A DNA stretch of 64,000 nt from Algoriphagus boseongensis (GTDB lineage: Bacteria; Bacteroidota; Bacteroidia; Cytophagales; Cyclobacteriaceae): NCBI RefSeq assembly GCF_004362805.1, contig NZ_SNYF01000005.1:539691-603690 (forward strand). The letters are read 5' to 3'. Numbering within the stretch: the first letter of the stretch is position 1; each line of letters begins with the position of its first letter. A program made the translations under genes and the position numbers. Under the pieces are notes generated by a model. The model was not told the origin of the DNA, made no database searches, and worked only from the letters and a program-made list of their open reading frames with translations. This document shows positions 63,271 through 64,000 of the stretch, in pieces.

Positions 63271-64000
63271 TAGACTTGACTGATTATAGATGGATTATCC
63301 TTTTCCCTGATGGATGGGTTAACAAATATGATCCTGAAAGGATCAAACCTTTGAATAGAAGAAATAGCCCTAATTAAACGGCAACCCCTTAAGGGTTGAA
63401 CCTGATTGGAGGAGTTAGACCCCTTTCGGGGTCTGGGAGAGGCTTCTTGGTTTTTGAGCTATTGAAAGGTTTTACCCCTTTCGGAGTAGAACGATGTACC
63501 AAAATCATAGAACGTTCCTCTACCAGATAGACTTGACTGATTATTGGTGGATTATCCTTTTCCCTGATGGATGGGTGAACAAATATGATCCTGAAAGGAT
63601 CAAACCTTTAAATAGAAGAAATAGCGCTGATTATACGGCAACCCCTTCGGGGTTGAACCTGATTTGAGGAGTTAGACCCCTTTCGGGGTCTGGGAGAGGA
63701 TTCTTGGTTTTTGAGCTATTGAAAGGTTTTACCCCTTTCGGAGTAGAACGATGTACCAAAATCATAGAACGTTCCTCTACCAGATAGACTTGACTGATTA
63801 TTGGTGGATTATCCTTTTCCCTGATGGATGGGTGAACAAATATGATCCTGAAAGGATCAAACCTTTAAATAGAAGAAATAGCGCTGATTATACGGCAACC
63901 CCTTCGGGGTTGAACCTGATTTGAGGAGTTAGACCCCTTTCGGGGTCTGGGAGAGGATTCTTGGTTTTTGAGCTATTGAAAGGTTTTACCCCTTTCGGGG
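63271..64000. repeat. 257-bp tandem repeats, 2.8 copies
   Basis: Units begin at 63271, 63528 and 63785; the third is cut by the window end after 216 bases. Units 2 and 3 are identical over their shared length except for the last bases of the window, and unit 1 differs at about a dozen places. Each unit holds three small hairpins (GATCCT-gaa-AGGATC, AACCCC-ttc-GGGGTT, GACCCC-tttc-GGGGTC), a TTTTTGAGCTATTGAAAGG segment and ends with the 62-bp-type unit (AGAACGTTCCTCTACCAGA). No gene. Confidence 0.95.

Noticed and set aside
63024..64000. Tandem repeats as a CRISPR array
   Set aside because: There are no unique spacers between repeats and no cas genes; units are 62 or 257 bases long and contiguous.

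Overview
The window looks like chromosomal DNA of a marine or freshwater Bacteroidota, most likely a Cytophagales/Cyclobacteriaceae (Algoriphagus-like) organism. This rests on the SusC/SusD pair, a T9SS C-terminal sorting domain, promoters of the Bacteroidota type (TTTG, about 19 bases, TAnnTTTG), lipoproteins with Bacteroidota-style lipoboxes, DUF177-rpmF, a fused E1alpha/beta 2-oxoacid dehydrogenase and the general lack of Shine-Dalgarno sequences. The genus is an inference from protein style; no 16S rRNA gene is present. No tRNA, rRNA, prophage or CRISPR array was seen; the one RNA gene is rnpB.

Layout. 1-7.0 kb: the end of a GH20 beta-hexosaminidase gene meets, tail to tail, a four-gene minus-strand operon: a PSD1-type cytochrome lipoprotein (DUF1549/DUF1553), a DUF1501 Tat-exported protein, a membrane-bound DUF2231/cytochrome c/LRR/chitobiase-C fusion, and a UPF0309 SIS-domain sugar-phosphate protein. 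7.1-11.7 kb: a housekeeping fatty-acid and translation block (DUF177, rpmF, fabH, efp, accB, accC). 11.8-19.3 kb: pdxA, rsmA, mgtE, a D-2-hydroxyacid dehydrogenase, greA with an attenuator-like leader, a HIT protein, trpS and a DUF1573 protein. 19.3-24.5 kb: a 1421-residue beta-helix protein secreted by T9SS and a nucleoside-hydrolase-like secreted protein. 24.5-32.8 kb: catabolism (acyl-CoA dehydrogenase, tryptophan dioxygenase, alanine dehydrogenase, 2-oxoacid dehydrogenase E1), a lipoprotein, a LuxE-like protein and a 39-residue lipoprotein. 32.8-43.4 kb: an NtrC-like regulator lacking a DNA-binding domain, rnpB, DUF3109, SUI1, Usp, menA, glutathione peroxidase, argS, arginase, arginine decarboxylase and a DUF5715 protein.

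43.5-57.1 kb is the most distinctive region. A UDP-glucuronate decarboxylase gene is followed by a glucuronate catabolic operon (uxaC, an SDR mannonate oxidoreductase, uxuA), a divergent LacI regulator, susD/susC, and a Gfo/Idh/MocA oxidoreductase with a double-DUF1080 (3-keto-disaccharide hydrolase family) protein. Three near-identical 14-bp LacI-type half-palindromes sit in front of uxaC/lacI, susC and the DUF1080 gene, tying these units into one regulon. The locus contains no classical glycoside hydrolase, so it may degrade a uronic-acid glycoside by a 3-keto route.

57.2-64 kb: an RlmL-like RNA methyltransferase, small intergenic repeats, a small membrane protein, a large CarboxypepD-reg/plug-like protein without a barrel, and then a repeat field. 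This field consists of a REP-associated IS200-like transposase gene sitting inside a diverged copy of a repeat, a 62-bp minisatellite, and almost three copies of a 257-bp tandem repeat running off the window end.
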